This document shows positions 41,255 to 50,215 of a stretch of DNA of 58,410 nucleotides, piece after piece (position 1 is the first letter of the stretch; each line of letters opens with the position of its first letter). The DNA lies in NCBI GenBank assembly GCA_017484205.1, contig JAFUTO010000034.1, forward strand, positions 1-58,410, in the 5' to 3' direction. Source of the DNA: Bacilli bacterium (GTDB taxonomy: Bacteria; Bacillota_I; Bacilli_A; RF39; UBA660). The position numbers and the translations under genes are program-made. The notes under the pieces were generated by a model. The model was not told the DNA's origin. It saw nothing but the letters and a program-made list of their open reading frames with translations, and did not search any database.

Positions 41255-41279
41255 AAATGAGCTTATTGCTCATTTTTTT
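41253..41279 (+). terminator. Terminator of pilC-pilD
   Basis: Perfect 10-bp stem AAAAATGAGC (41253-41262) with GCTCATTTTT (41268-41277), T-run. Confidence 0.85.
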
Positions 41280-41282
41280 AAT

Positions 41283-41310
41283 AAAAAAACGCAGCTATTG
41301 GACTGCGTTT
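41283..41310 (-). terminator. Terminator of pilB (minus strand)
   Basis: AAACGCAG (41287-41294) pairs with CTGCGTTT (41303-41310). The A-run at 41283-41289 gives the U-tract on the minus strand. It overlaps the last codons of pilB. Confidence 0.8.
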
Positions 41311-42677
41311 ACTATTTGACTATTATCTTTAACTGTAGGTGTAGCGACTACTTGAGTAGCAGTTTGTTGAGTCATTTGTTCTTGATGAGCTTTAGCAGCT
41401 TGATTTTGTTGATCTTCTTTTTCACCTAATGCTATTCTAGCTGTATCAATTGCACTCTTTAAGTCCATTCCACCTTCATTATCGCCTTCAGAAACATCAT
41501 CTAATTCAATCAATTTTAATAATTCTTCAAATGTTGTAAGTCCTTGTTCAACTTTTTGTAGACCATCTTGAAGTAATGTTTCAACATCTGATTTATATAC
41601 TAATTCTCTTAGTTCTTCTTTTGGCATACCACTACTTAAAGCATCTCTAATTTCTTGATTAATTAACAATACTTCATGAACTGCAATTCTTCCTTTATAA
41701 CCATTTCCACATTGTTCACATCCTTGAGCACTATATAATTCTGTAATATCTTTGTGTAGAACTTTTTGGAATAATTCTTTTTCATAATCAGTAGCAGCTC
41801 TTTTAGCTCTACAATTAGGGCATAATCTTCTAGCTAACTTTTGAGATATAATACCTTCCAAAGCAGAAGCTAGTAAGTATCTTTCAACATCCATATCAAG
41901 TAAACGTTCAATAGTATTTAATGAGTTATTAGTATGGATTGTGGATAATACGATATGACCTGTAATAGAAGCTCTAACGGCAATTCTTGCAGTTTCATTA
42001 TCACGAATTTCACCGATCATTATAACGTTAGGGTCTTGTCTTAAAATAGAACGTAATGCATTAGCAAACGTTAAACCTATTTCACTGCTAACTTGAACTT
42101 GGTTAATACCTTCAATTTCCATTTCTATTGGGTCTTCAACTGTAATAATGTTTGTATCTTCTTTATTTAGTCTTTGAAGCATTGAATAAACTGTTGTAGA
42201 TTTACCTGAACCTGTTGCACCTGTAACTAGGATAATACCATTAGGAATACTAATCATTTGTAATATTTTTTTATAGTTTTTATCACTAAATCCTAAAGTT
42301 TCAAGTCCGGCTAAACTCATTGAATAGTCTAAGATACGGATAACGATTTTTTCTCCGTTACTTGTAGGTAAACAAGAAACACGAAGATCCAATGGAATAT
42401 CTTGTAATGTTGCTTTAATCGCACCATCTTGAGGTAGTCTTGATTCAGTAATATTCATTCCAGATATAATCTTAATTCTTGTAACTAAGTTTTTCTTAAT
42501 TGTATTAGGAACTTCAGTATAATCAATTAATTGTCCATCGACACGGATTCTTATTTTCATATAATCTTCCCAAGGATCAAAGTGGATATCTGATGCACCT
42601 CTTTTACTTGAGTCGACTAATATTTCATTTACAACTTCAACAACAGGTATTTTATTATAATCAAATACTTTTAGCAT
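41295..42677 (-). CDS. pilB: Type IV pilus assembly ATPase PilB/GspE
   Basis: 460 residues; AGAGGGAGATGTTTT before the minus-strand ATG at 42677. Hexameric cytoplasmic ATPase that powers pilus extension. Walker A GATGSGKSTTVYSM, Asp box TVEDPIEMEIEGINQ, Walker B DPNVIMIGEIRDNET, His box STIHTNN, and a tetracysteine zinc site CPNC...CEQC. The N1/MshEN domain is absent, so the protein starts at the N2 region. The C-terminal ~70 residues form a Gln/Ala/Thr-rich tail. It is on the opposite strand to pilC-pilD and diverges from the minor pilins. No PilT retraction ATPase is seen. Confidence 0.95.
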   Translation of the reverse strand: MLKVFDYNKIPVVEVVNEILVDSSKRGASDIHFDPWEDYMKIRIRVDGQLIDYTEVPNTIKKNLVTRIKIISGMNITESRLPQDGAIKATLQDIPLDLRVSCLPTSNGEKIVIRILDYSMSLAGLETLGFSDKNYKKILQMISIPNGIILVTGATGSGKSTTVYSMLQRLNKEDTNIITVEDPIEMEIEGINQVQVSSEIGLTFANALRSILRQDPNVIMIGEIRDNETARIAVRASITGHIVLSTIHTNNSLNTIERLLDMDVERYLLASALEGIISQKLARRLCPNCRAKRAATDYEKELFQKVLHKDITELYSAQGCEQCGNGYKGRIAVHEVLLINQEIRDALSSGMPKEELRELVYKSDVETLLQDGLQKVEQGLTTFEELLKLIELDDVSEGDNEGGMDLKSAIDTARIALGEKEDQQNQAAKAHQEQMTQQTATQVVATPTVKDNSQIVNAVQ

Positions 42678-42770
42678 AAAACATCTCCCTCTATTCTTTT
42701 ATACTAATATAATTATATAATATTTATGAATTAAAAACAATAGAAAATGTTTTATTTAATTCAACTATTA

Positions 42771-42779
42771 TGATATAAT
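42771..42779 (+). promoter_or_regulatory. Extended -10 promoter of the minor pilin operon
   Basis: TGATATAAT, exact extended -10; the RBS AGGTGAGGGT and ATG 42796 follow. Confidence 0.6.
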
Positions 42780-42795
42780 TATAATAGGTGAGGGT

Positions 42796-43305
42796 ATGAG
42801 TAAGAAGGGTTTTACACTAGTAGAAGTGTTAGTTTCATTAACATTAGTAACAGTAATAGCAATATTTTTATTTCAAATAATATATGTTTTGCATGATGTG
42901 TATTTAGAAAAAACTGTTAAGAGTGAACTTTATATTGAAAGTTCTAATTTATCTAATGTTATCAATAAAAGTATTTTAAATAGAAGTAGAGAAGGTGTCA
43001 CTATTACTTCAGTTACAAAAAATAATGATGATTCAGTGACTATTAAATTTTCTGATAGAAGAACTATGCAGATAAATATTGATAGAAGTTCTAATACTAT
43101 AAGTTATGGGGATTATAGTGTATCTATATTACCAAAAGCTAATATTGGTAATATAGAAGTGTACTATAATTATGAGATGGTAGAACTTGCTAACAATGGC
43201 GTAGCTTATATTAGAATACCAATAACAAGTGAAGAATATAATAATGATTTTAGTGTACGTATCTTCTTTAGGTATAATAGTACTAAAACATTAATAACGG
43301 GGTGA
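42796..43305 (+). CDS. Minor pilin
   Basis: 169 residues; AGGTGAGGGT before ATG 42796. Class III signal KKG|FTLVEVLVSLTLVTV (Glu at +5) with the pilin helix, followed by a beta-rich globular head (about 60-165) without cysteines. Resembles ComGF/ComGD-style minor pilins of Gram-positive transformation pili. It is cleaved by PilD and probably joins the pilus tip or initiates assembly together with the large minor pilin that starts four bases after its stop. Confidence 0.85.
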   Translation: MSKKGFTLVEVLVSLTLVTVIAIFLFQIIYVLHDVYLEKTVKSELYIESSNLSNVINKSILNRSREGVTITSVTKNNDDSVTIKFSDRRTMQINIDRSSNTISYGDYSVSILPKANIGNIEVYYNYEMVELANNGVAYIRIPITSEEYNNDFSVRIFFRYNSTKTLITG

Positions 43306-43309
43306 TAAA

Positions 43310-45238
43310 ATGAAAAATAACAAAGGTTATGCGATGACTGAAGCATTTATAGTATCAGCTATTGTTTTAACTGCTTTAGTATTAATCTATGCACAATTCG
43401 CACGAGTTAATAGAGGTTATACTGATGCATATTATTATAATAATGTAAATGGAATATATGCTCTTAATCAAATAAGTACATATTTAAATGATGAAGATAT
43501 ATCTGTTTTAGCTAGTGCTTTAACTAGTTATGTTGATATTACTAATTGTAGTGAGACATATTTTACTAAAACCAGTTATTGTAATATATTAATTTCTTCA
43601 GCGAATATTAAACACTTATTATTTACATATAATAATAAAGACTTTTTGATTTCTTCATTAAGTATGTATAATCCATATGATTTAAGAATGCAAAAATTTA
43701 TAAAAACAGTAGATGATTCTGATAGTACATATAACTATATGTTAGTAGCGGAATTTAATGATGGTAGTTATGCCGCTATACCATATAATTATGAATATAA
43801 TGAACCGGTTACATATGCTGTATATCCTACAGGTACACCAATATATTATGATGTAGATGCAGGTCGAATTTGTTCAGAAACAGAATCAGAAGCTAATTAT
43901 GCTTCTAACACAGTTATGGGATTAAGTGAAGGATGCATGAGATTTTATACACTTATTGATAATAAGTATAAATCTACAATTGATTTAATATTAGATCATA
44001 ATGTTACTGTAGCAACAGCATGGGGTAATGCAGCATCTGAGATGAATAGTATTACAGCAGAATGGGAAGGTTTAGAAACACCTGATAATTATACTCAAAA
44101 TATATTAGATACAAATGGAAATCCAACTACAAACTCTATAAATTATAAAGATTTAGGGTATAATTCTAGATTAATAACTGCGGATGAAATAGCAAGAATA
44201 GTAGGTAAAGAAGGCTGGAGTTCTGAAACAGCTTCAAAAAATACTGATAAGTTTTATTTAGATGGTGCATATGGAACTACATGGCAAACACAAGTAGCAA
44301 GATATAAGGGTGCAAGTCATTATGGATGGTTATATAGTTATTTATCAGGTTGTGAAAACTTTGGCTGTGATATCAATGGCGATGGAACTAATTCATTGGG
44401 TTATTGGACATTTAGTAAAGAAACAAAGAGTGTTAATTACTGGTTGATTTTAAATAATGGTATGCTTGATTCAAATGGTTCAGGCCAAGGAGCAAGAGGA
44501 ACAAGACCAGTAATTAGATTATCAAAAGCTAAAATGCCTGAAATTAAAAGCGTATATGAAGTAGGTCAAATAGTTTACTTTGATGTAAGAAAAGGAAAGG
44601 CTTGTACAGAAGAAGAGGCTGCAGCAAATGTAAATGCAAATGGTATTCCAACAGGAATAAAGGATAATTGTATGAAATTTTATGTTGTAAAAGAAAGCCC
44701 GGCTACAAGTAATAAAGTAGAAATGATATTAGATCATAATACAAGGGTAACAGTAATTTGGAATTCAACTCAGATAAATGAAAATGGTCCAGTTGAAATA
44801 CTAACTGCTCTTCATGAGGATACTGATAGTTGGGTAGGAACAATAACACCAGAAAATTTTACATATACTTTTACTAAAAGTTCTACAGAGTATTCATATA
44901 CTATTCCATATAAAACAGGTGATGATAATGGACCGTTCAAAGCTAGATTATATAGGAATAATGAATTAGCATTTGCTTCGAATACTTGGCTTGTAGATAA
45001 TTTAAAAGGTCATGGCGATGATAATTCATATAATTATAGCGATGGTATGTGTGCAATATCAGGAACTTGTAGTTTAAATGGTTATTGGACAAGTGATGCA
45101 AATTCAACAAAAGCTGCATGGAGAGTCGATAGGAATGGTATGAATGGAACTACAACTACTGAAAATGGATGGTCCGGTGGTTTACGCCCAGTAATTATTG
45201 TTGATAAAGATAATTTAACACAAGAAAATGGAGATTAG
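43310..45238 (+). CDS. Very large minor pilin with two repeated C-terminal domains
   Basis: 642 residues; GGGGTGATAAA before ATG 43310. Prepilin-like N-terminus KG|YAMTEAFIVSAIVL (Glu at +5, atypical Tyr +1). A pilin head (about 30-170, Cys pair) is followed by two related domains (about 175-415 and 416-642). Each opens with a Y(Y/F)DV..G..C(S/T)E segment, continues with CM(R/K)FY and LDHN.(T/R)V, and closes with a Trp-rich part and (T/L)RPVI(R/I). The closing motif is common in DUF6273-type surface proteins of gut Firmicutes. By size it is a plausible tip adhesin of the pilus. The family of the repeated domain is not firmly known to me. Confidence 0.8.
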   Translation: MKNNKGYAMTEAFIVSAIVLTALVLIYAQFARVNRGYTDAYYYNNVNGIYALNQISTYLNDEDISVLASALTSYVDITNCSETYFTKTSYCNILISSANIKHLLFTYNNKDFLISSLSMYNPYDLRMQKFIKTVDDSDSTYNYMLVAEFNDGSYAAIPYNYEYNEPVTYAVYPTGTPIYYDVDAGRICSETESEANYASNTVMGLSEGCMRFYTLIDNKYKSTIDLILDHNVTVATAWGNAASEMNSITAEWEGLETPDNYTQNILDTNGNPTTNSINYKDLGYNSRLITADEIARIVGKEGWSSETASKNTDKFYLDGAYGTTWQTQVARYKGASHYGWLYSYLSGCENFGCDINGDGTNSLGYWTFSKETKSVNYWLILNNGMLDSNGSGQGARGTRPVIRLSKAKMPEIKSVYEVGQIVYFDVRKGKACTEEEAAANVNANGIPTGIKDNCMKFYVVKESPATSNKVEMILDHNTRVTVIWNSTQINENGPVEILTALHEDTDSWVGTITPENFTYTFTKSSTEYSYTIPYKTGDDNGPFKARLYRNNELAFASNTWLVDNLKGHGDDNSYNYSDGMCAISGTCSLNGYWTSDANSTKAAWRVDRNGMNGTTTTENGWSGGLRPVIIVDKDNLTQENGD

Positions 45239-45250
45239 TCTCCATTTTTT
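45225..45250 (+). terminator. Terminator of the minor pilin operon
   Basis: AAAATGGAGA (45225-45234), TTAG loop, TCTCCATTTT (45239-45248), T-run. Confidence 0.9.
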
Positions 45251-45297
45251 GTATGAAATATATTTTAAAGTAATCAATTTTATTATATAATATATAT

Positions 45298-45417
45298 GTA
45301 TTAACAAACTTGCCAATGGTTAATACCTTACAATTTGGGACGATAATTTATATTTTTAGGCAAGGAAAATATATCTATTCGAGGTATACCTTTTAGAGAG
45401 GGTATGCCTCTTTTTTG
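45298..45417 (+). ncRNA. Pseudoknotted RNA with terminator, family unknown
   Basis: TATAAT at 45286-45291. Stem GUAUUAAC (45298-45305) pairs with GUUAAUAC (45319-45326); its loop contains CUUGCC, which is complementary to GGCAAG (45359-45364), giving an H-type pseudoknot. A terminator GAGGTATACC/GGTATGCCTC (45381-45410) with a T-run follows. Either a riboswitch-like leader of the next gene (a rhuM pseudogene) or a stand-alone RNA. By eye it matches no riboswitch I know. Confidence 0.5.
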
Positions 45418-45488
45418 TTAGAAAGGAGGAATGAAATAATATAAAGTCCAATTGTATAAGAAAATAAAAAAAAGAAAGGGAAGATATT

Positions 45489-45764
45489 ATGAAAAATGAA
45501 ATAGTTATATTTGAAAATTAAGGAGTTAAATTAGAAGTAAATATGCAAGATGAAACTGTATGGTTGAATCAAGGACAAATGGCAGAATTATTTGGTAAAG
45601 ACAGAAGAACAATTACAAGACATATTCAAAATATTTATAAAGATGGTGAATTAGAAGAAAATTCAGTATGCTCATTTTTTGAGCATACCGCTAATGATGG
45701 TAAGACATATCAAGTTCAATATTATAATCTTGATATGATAATTAGTGTTGGTTACCATGTCTAG
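45489..45764 (+). pseudogene. N-terminal half of a broken RhuM-family gene
   Basis: RBS AAAGGGAAGATATT leads to ATG 45489 (KNEIVIFEN), but the eleventh codon is TAA (45519-45521), where relatives have a sense codon (N-Q-G-V). The frame continues as QDETVWLNQGQMAELFGKDR, GELEENSVCSFFEHTANDGK and YYNLDMIISVGYHV, the RhuM signature, then stops at TAG. The missing continuation (..FRxWANKILKDYLIKGY) reappears at 47672, suggesting that one gene was split by ~1.9 kb of inserted DNA. Confidence 0.75.
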
Positions 45765-45922
45765 AATCTAGCAGTAAAAGACACAGAAAAATTGTTGATG
45801 TTTGTGACTATAAACAAAACGAAAATAAAGATATCAAAGTAATAGTATCTATAATAAATTAGAGATTATCAAGTTTTTCAATCATTGATATCTATATTGA
45901 AAGTTAGGAAGGTGAATGATGA

Positions 45923-46027
45923 ATGAATGATGTAATTGTTAAAGATGATGTTGTAATAGAAAATTTAATTTATGAAGTTAGAGGAAAACAAGTAATGTTA
46001 GATTCTGAAATATCTGCAACCAAATGA
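45923..46027 (+). pseudogene. N-terminal fragment of an ORF6N-domain gene
   Basis: ATG 45923 opens NDVIVKDDVVIENLIYEVRG then KQVMLDSEIS and stops at TGA (46025-46027). ENLIYEVRGKQVMLDSDLA is the characteristic start of ORF6N domains. The rest of such a domain appears at 47268-47690. The 438 bases between 45765 and 46202 otherwise hold only an unplaced open stretch and no recognisable gene. Confidence 0.65.
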
Positions 46028-46202
46028 TATCAAATAGATTAGTGGATTTTTTAACAATTAAAAGTGTTAATAAGTATATAATTATTTTATCAATATTAAA
46101 TCAATGATTATTATGAATTAGTAGTAAATAACATATTAAAAAATATACCAAAATATAGTATAATTTAGTTAATAGTTTAATAAAAAGGAAGGTGACACAA
46201 TT

Positions 46203-47219
46203 ATGAAAAATTTACAAATTAGAAATTCAACAGCAGAATTTTTAATATTTACTAAACAAAATAAAGAAAAAACAATCGAAGTAATAGTAGATGATGATTC
46301 TGTTTGGTTAAGTCAAAAATTAATGGCTGAATTATTTGGAACTACTAGGAATAATATTACAATGCATTTAAAGGATATTTTTAGTAAAGAGTTAAATGAA
46401 AATTCAGTATGTAAGGATTTCTTACATACTGCTGAAGATGGTAAAAAATATAATACAAAATATTACAATTTAGATGTTATTATTGCAGTTGGCTTTAAGG
46501 TTAATAGCAAAAGAGCAATTGACTTTAGATTGTGGGCTATCAATATTTTAAAACAATATTCAGTTAAAGGTTATGTATTAGACAAAGAGAGGCTTAAAAA
46601 TGGTGCTTTTCTAGATGCAAATTATTTTGATGAATTATTACAAGAAATTAGAGAGATAAGAATTAGTGAAAGAAATTTTTATCAAAAAATAACTGATATA
46701 TATTCAACTAGTTTAGACTATAATTCTGAGTCTCCATTAACACAAGAATTTTTTAAGACAGTTCAGAACAAAATGCATTTTGCCACACATGGAAATACTG
46801 CTGCTGAAGTTATTGTGAATCGTGCAAGTCATAAAAAAGAACATATGGGATTAACGAATTGGAAAAATTCTCCTAAAGGTAAAATTATGGCAAGTGATGT
46901 TGTTATTGCTAAAAATTATTTAACAAAAGATGAACTTAAATCACTAGAAAGAATAGTTACAATGTATTTAGATTATGCTGAAGATCAAGCAGAAAGACAT
47001 ATTCCAATGACTATGGAAGATTGGAAAAATAGACTTGATGTATTTTTACAATTTAATGGGCGAGAAGTATTAGATAATCCAGGAAAAATTTCCCATAAAA
47101 TTGCTGAAAGTTTTGCACTATCAGAATTTGAAAAGTATAGAGTTGTTCAAGATAAATTATTTGAATCTGATTTTGATAAATTTTTATTAGATATAAAAAA
47201 TGAAAATTTAGATAAATAA
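46203..47219 (+). CDS. rhuM: Intact RhuM-family protein
   Basis: 338 residues; AAGGAAGGTGACACAATT before ATG 46203. RhuM proteins are phage/pathogenicity-island-linked and of unknown biochemical role. The N-terminal domain has SVWLSQKLMAELFGTTRNNI, NENSVCKDFLHTAEDGKKY, YYNLDVIIAVGFKVNSKRAI and FRLWAINILKQYSVKGYVLD, followed by the C-terminal family block RNFYQKITDIYSTSLDY and TAAEVIVNRASHKKEHMGLT. Length is typical and no break is seen. It is surrounded by fragments of related genes. Confidence 0.88.
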   Translation: MKNLQIRNSTAEFLIFTKQNKEKTIEVIVDDDSVWLSQKLMAELFGTTRNNITMHLKDIFSKELNENSVCKDFLHTAEDGKKYNTKYYNLDVIIAVGFKVNSKRAIDFRLWAINILKQYSVKGYVLDKERLKNGAFLDANYFDELLQEIREIRISERNFYQKITDIYSTSLDYNSESPLTQEFFKTVQNKMHFATHGNTAAEVIVNRASHKKEHMGLTNWKNSPKGKIMASDVVIAKNYLTKDELKSLERIVTMYLDYAEDQAERHIPMTMEDWKNRLDVFLQFNGREVLDNPGKISHKIAESFALSEFEKYRVVQDKLFESDFDKFLLDIKNENLDK

Positions 47220-47267
47220 ATTATTGTTGTTAACAATATATAAATGTAATTAATAAAAACGTGTCAT

Positions 47268-47690
47268 TTGGTAGCTACAACTGATTTAGCACGATTATAT
47301 GAATGTGCTAATGGAACTAAATCTATAAATTTAGCAGTTAATAGAAATATAGAAAGATTTCTAGAAGATTTTTATTTTCAACTTACTAAGGAAGAATATA
47401 ATAATTTAGGTGGAGTTAGAAAACTGCCATATGTATTCACTGAACAAGGAGTAGCAATGCTTGCGACCGTTTTAAGAACAAAGGTTGCTTCTCAAATGAG
47501 TATTTCAATAATGAGAGCATTTGTAACAATGCGTAAATACATATCATCTAATTTGATTGAACAAAAATTTATCAATAAACAAGTTCTAAAAAATACTGAA
47601 GATATAAAATTGTTGAAAGAATCATTTCATAAATTAGAAGAAAAGCGAAAAGTTAATGAAATATATTTTAATGGGCAAATAAGATATTAA
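47268..47690 (+). pseudogene. ORF6N-domain gene lacking its start, fused out of frame to a RhuM remnant
   Basis: Opens at TTG 47268 without a ribosome-binding site and lacks the usual first ~25 residues. The body is a good ORF6N domain: TTDLARLYECANGTKSINLA, VNRNIERFLEDFYFQLTKEE, GGVRKLPYVFTEQGVAMLAT, VLRTKV and SISIMRAFVTMRKY. The C-terminal residues after about 47670 are out-of-frame RhuM sequence, so the true ORF6N homology ends at EKRKVNEIYF. It is probably not expressed as a functional protein. Confidence 0.7.
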
Positions 47691-48010
47691 AAGATTATTT
47701 AATAAAGGGATATGCTGTGAACGAAAAGAGATTAGAATATTTAGAAAAGAAGGTTAAACTAATTGATATTGTATCTAGAATAGAGGAAGATATAAGTGGT
47801 TCTGAAGCTAAAGAAATAATTAAAGTAATTAATACTTATAATGATGCTTTAGATTTATTAGATGAATATGATCATAGGACTGCAGTTAAACCAAGTGGTA
47901 TTAAAAGTAATACTAGGATAACATATGATAATTGTATGGAAATATTTCTATGCTTAAATTTTCAAGTGATATTAATTGATTTAATAATGAATTTTTTATG
48001 TAAAAGGTAA
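47672..48010 (+). pseudogene. C-terminal half of the broken RhuM(-Fic type) gene
   Basis: Translation from 47672 reads WANKILKDYLIKGYAVNEKR and then LEYLEKKVKLIDIVSRI, continuing to ALDLLDEYDHRTAVKPSG. This is the linker region of RhuM/Fic fusion proteins. Near 47943-47950 the frame breaks: the expected LKFSSD-type segment is present one frame over (MLKFSSDIN then stop). The Fic domain itself is absent. Together with 45489-45764 this seems to be one ancestral gene interrupted and decayed. Confidence 0.7.
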
Positions 48011-48038
48011 TATTGTGTGGCAAATATTACTTTTATTT
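48006..48038 (+). terminator. Terminator
   Basis: GTAATATT (48007-48014) pairs with AATATTAC (48023-48030), then a T-rich tail. Confidence 0.65.
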
Positions 48039-48054
48039 GTTATAAAAATTAATA

Positions 48055-49011
48055 TTATATGAAATCAAATAATATAAATACTAATAGCCCAGATATAGCT
48101 GTATGTAATATTCTAGCTATTAAATAGGGAATATATTTAATATTGGTATTACTTATAATAGAATATATTTGTACATGTATAGCTAAACCTCCAAAAGATA
48201 TCATCATTGTAGACAACATAGTTTTATATTTTAATGATATAGTAAGCATAGATACATATTTTAATCCACTAGTCATTTCTAATAATCCATTTAATATAGA
48301 AGTGGTTAAATTATTAAAAGAAAATGTATTATTTATAATAACACATAAAAATGAAAATACTGAAATAGAACCTAATATAAGTAATAATGTTTCAATGGCA
48401 TCTTTTATACTTTTCGAAAGTACACTACCTAAAGAGTCGCTATTATCTATTCTTTTGTTCATTTTAACTACAGCACTTTTAATACTTATTTTAGAATTAT
48501 CAAAAGAATTGTGGTAATTTTTAAATATAATACCTATAATAATATTAGTAAAATAATGAATTATAAGTATGAATATGGATATTTTTTTATTATCCAATAA
48601 CGTAGATAATGTACCTAATATAAATAAGGGATTAGAAAAATGTGTAAACATAAGAGCTTTTGATGCAATGTTAGAATCAATCGAAGATTTATCATATAAC
48701 TCTTTAATATATTTACTACTGCTTGGAAAACCTGATAGCATACTCATAATAAAGACAAATGATACATTGCTGTTAATTCCAAATAATCTCATTAGAGGTT
48801 TAAATAATTCACTTAATAATTCGACAAAACCATAATTAATTAAAAAACTAGATATAATAAAGAATGGAAATATAGATGGAAATACATTATTTTTCCATAT
48901 TTCAAACGCAAATTTTACACTATTTAATATTTCATAACTATTATTTAATATTTGATATGATATAATTAATAAGAGAAGTATTATAAATATATTTTTAATT
49001 GTTTTGATAAT
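48055..49011 (-). CDS. ylbJ: YlbJ-family integral membrane protein, apparent non-AUG start
   Basis: 318 residues, eight or so membrane helices. YlbJ is a conserved polytopic protein (sporulation-linked in Bacillus): FEIWKNNVFPSIFPFFIISS, SGFPSSSKYIKELYD and MFTHFSNPLFILGTLS are family landmarks. The start is unusual. A good RBS, CGAGGTGAT (minus strand 49020-49012), is followed by ATT (49011) and ATC (49008) and no ATG/GTG/TTG, and homology begins there (IKTIKNIF). The only upstream ATG in frame (49080) would force a 50-base overlap with divergent ylbL and add residues without homology. AUU initiation, known for infC, is my preferred reading. Position may be off by one codon. Confidence 0.75.
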   Translation of the reverse strand: MIKTIKNIFIILLLLIISYQILNNSYEILNSVKFAFEIWKNNVFPSIFPFFIISSFLINYGFVELLSELFKPLMRLFGINSNVSFVFIMSMLSGFPSSSKYIKELYDKSSIDSNIASKALMFTHFSNPLFILGTLSTLLDNKKISIFILIIHYFTNIIIGIIFKNYHNSFDNSKISIKSAVVKMNKRIDNSDSLGSVLSKSIKDAIETLLLILGSISVFSFLCVIINNTFSFNNLTTSILNGLLEMTSGLKYVSMLTISLKYKTMLSTMMISFGGLAIHVQIYSIISNTNIKYIPYLIARILHTAISGLLVFILFDFI

Positions 49012-49030
49012 ATCACCTCGGAGGTTTAAT

Positions 49031-50044
49031 ATGACTAATAAATTATATATGAAAATTGGTAAAATATTAAAAGAAAACAAGTTTATTTTATCAATAATAT
49101 TAATAATGTTACTTAATTTTATAGAGTTTCCTTACTATATAAATGCACCTGGAGGGATTGTTAACTTAGATAAAAAAATAGTAATTGATAATGAATATAA
49201 AAGCAAAGGGACATTAAATATGGCTTATGTTACAGAATATAGAGCTAATATATTCACACTTTTATATGCCTATTTAAATCCTAATTTTGATATATATAAA
49301 GCAGAGGATTATTTAGCTCCATCTGATACATATGAAACAATGAGCTATAGGGACTCTTTAGAGTTAGAAAATGCACTTGATAATGCTATTATTTTAGGAT
49401 ATACAAAAGCAGGCGAAAAAGTAGATGTAAAATCTAATGATATGTATGTTACTTATATATATAGTGAGGCAGATACTGATATAGAAATAAAAGATAAAAT
49501 AGTGAAAATAAATGAAGAAGATGTGTATGATTTAAAAAGTGTAAAAAATATCATAGGAAAATATGATGTTGGAGAAAAGTTGGATATAGAGGTTACAAAT
49601 GATAATAAAACATATCATAGATACGCTTACATTAAAGAAGAAGATGGTTTCAAATATGTTGGTATATATATAACTCAAGATAAAGAATATGATGTAGAAA
49701 GAAATATAAAATTGAAATTTAAAAATAATGAATCAGGCCCATCTGGAGGACTTATGCTAACTTTAGAAATCTATAATGAATTAACTAGTGATGATATAAC
49801 ACATGGTAAAAAGATAGTAGGTACAGGTACTATTGATGAAGATGGTAATGTAGGAGTAATAGGTGGAGTAAAATATAAACTTAAAGCAGCAGTTAAAAAT
49901 AAAGCTGATATATTTTTGGTACCAGTAGATGAAAACTATGAAGAAGCAATGGAAGAAAAAGATAAGAACAATTATAAAATAGAAATTATTCCTATTAGTA
50001 CATTAGATGAAGCACTTGAATATTTGAATAATTTAACATATTAA
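49031..50044 (+). CDS. ylbL: YlbL/SepM-type membrane-anchored PDZ-Lon protease
   Basis: 337 residues from ATG 49031 (CGGAGGTTTAAT precedes). An N-terminal anchor (about 15-33), a PDZ domain (about 112-190, DIEIKDKIVKINEEDVYDLK), then a Lon/S16 protease domain. Catalytic Ser is in ESGPSGGLMLTLEIYN, and Lys lies in VIGGVKYKLKAAVKNKA. VGTGTIDEDGNVG joins the two. In B. subtilis YlbL degrades the division inhibitor YneA after DNA damage; SepM processes a signal peptide in streptococci. Diverges from ylbJ with an extremely small gap. Confidence 0.92.
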   Translation: MTNKLYMKIGKILKENKFILSIILIMLLNFIEFPYYINAPGGIVNLDKKIVIDNEYKSKGTLNMAYVTEYRANIFTLLYAYLNPNFDIYKAEDYLAPSDTYETMSYRDSLELENALDNAIILGYTKAGEKVDVKSNDMYVTYIYSEADTDIEIKDKIVKINEEDVYDLKSVKNIIGKYDVGEKLDIEVTNDNKTYHRYAYIKEEDGFKYVGIYITQDKEYDVERNIKLKFKNNESGPSGGLMLTLEIYNELTSDDITHGKKIVGTGTIDEDGNVGVIGGVKYKLKAAVKNKADIFLVPVDENYEEAMEEKDKNNYKIEIIPISTLDEALEYLNNLTY

Positions 50045-50189
50045 TATTATTAGAAGATGTTTTTAGCGACGGACTATTTAGTTCCAAGTATTTTGATAAC
50101 ATTTTCTTTTTTATTCAATTATTGCTTTTAGAATAATGTTATAAAAAATATTTATTATATTTCAATTTATTTAAAAAATATTTGATTTA

Positions 50190-50198
50190 TGATAAAAT
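50190..50198 (+). promoter_or_regulatory. Extended -10 promoter of mutS
   Basis: TGATAAAAT, with RBS GTGGTGG following. The preceding stretch (50045-50189) contains no gene and no clear terminator. Confidence 0.5.
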
Positions 50199-50215
50199 AT
50201 AAAGTGGTGGTAAAT

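Noticed and set aside
48143..48835. Plus-strand open frames opposite ylbJ (124 and 88 codons)
   Set aside because: Antisense to a clear membrane protein gene, no RBS, no recognisable motifs.
50045..50189. Structured RNA between ylbL and mutS (possible GAAGATGTT/AACATTTTC pairing with an inner hairpin)
   Set aside because: Pairing is weak and interrupted, with no clear promoter and terminator; not enough to call a feature.
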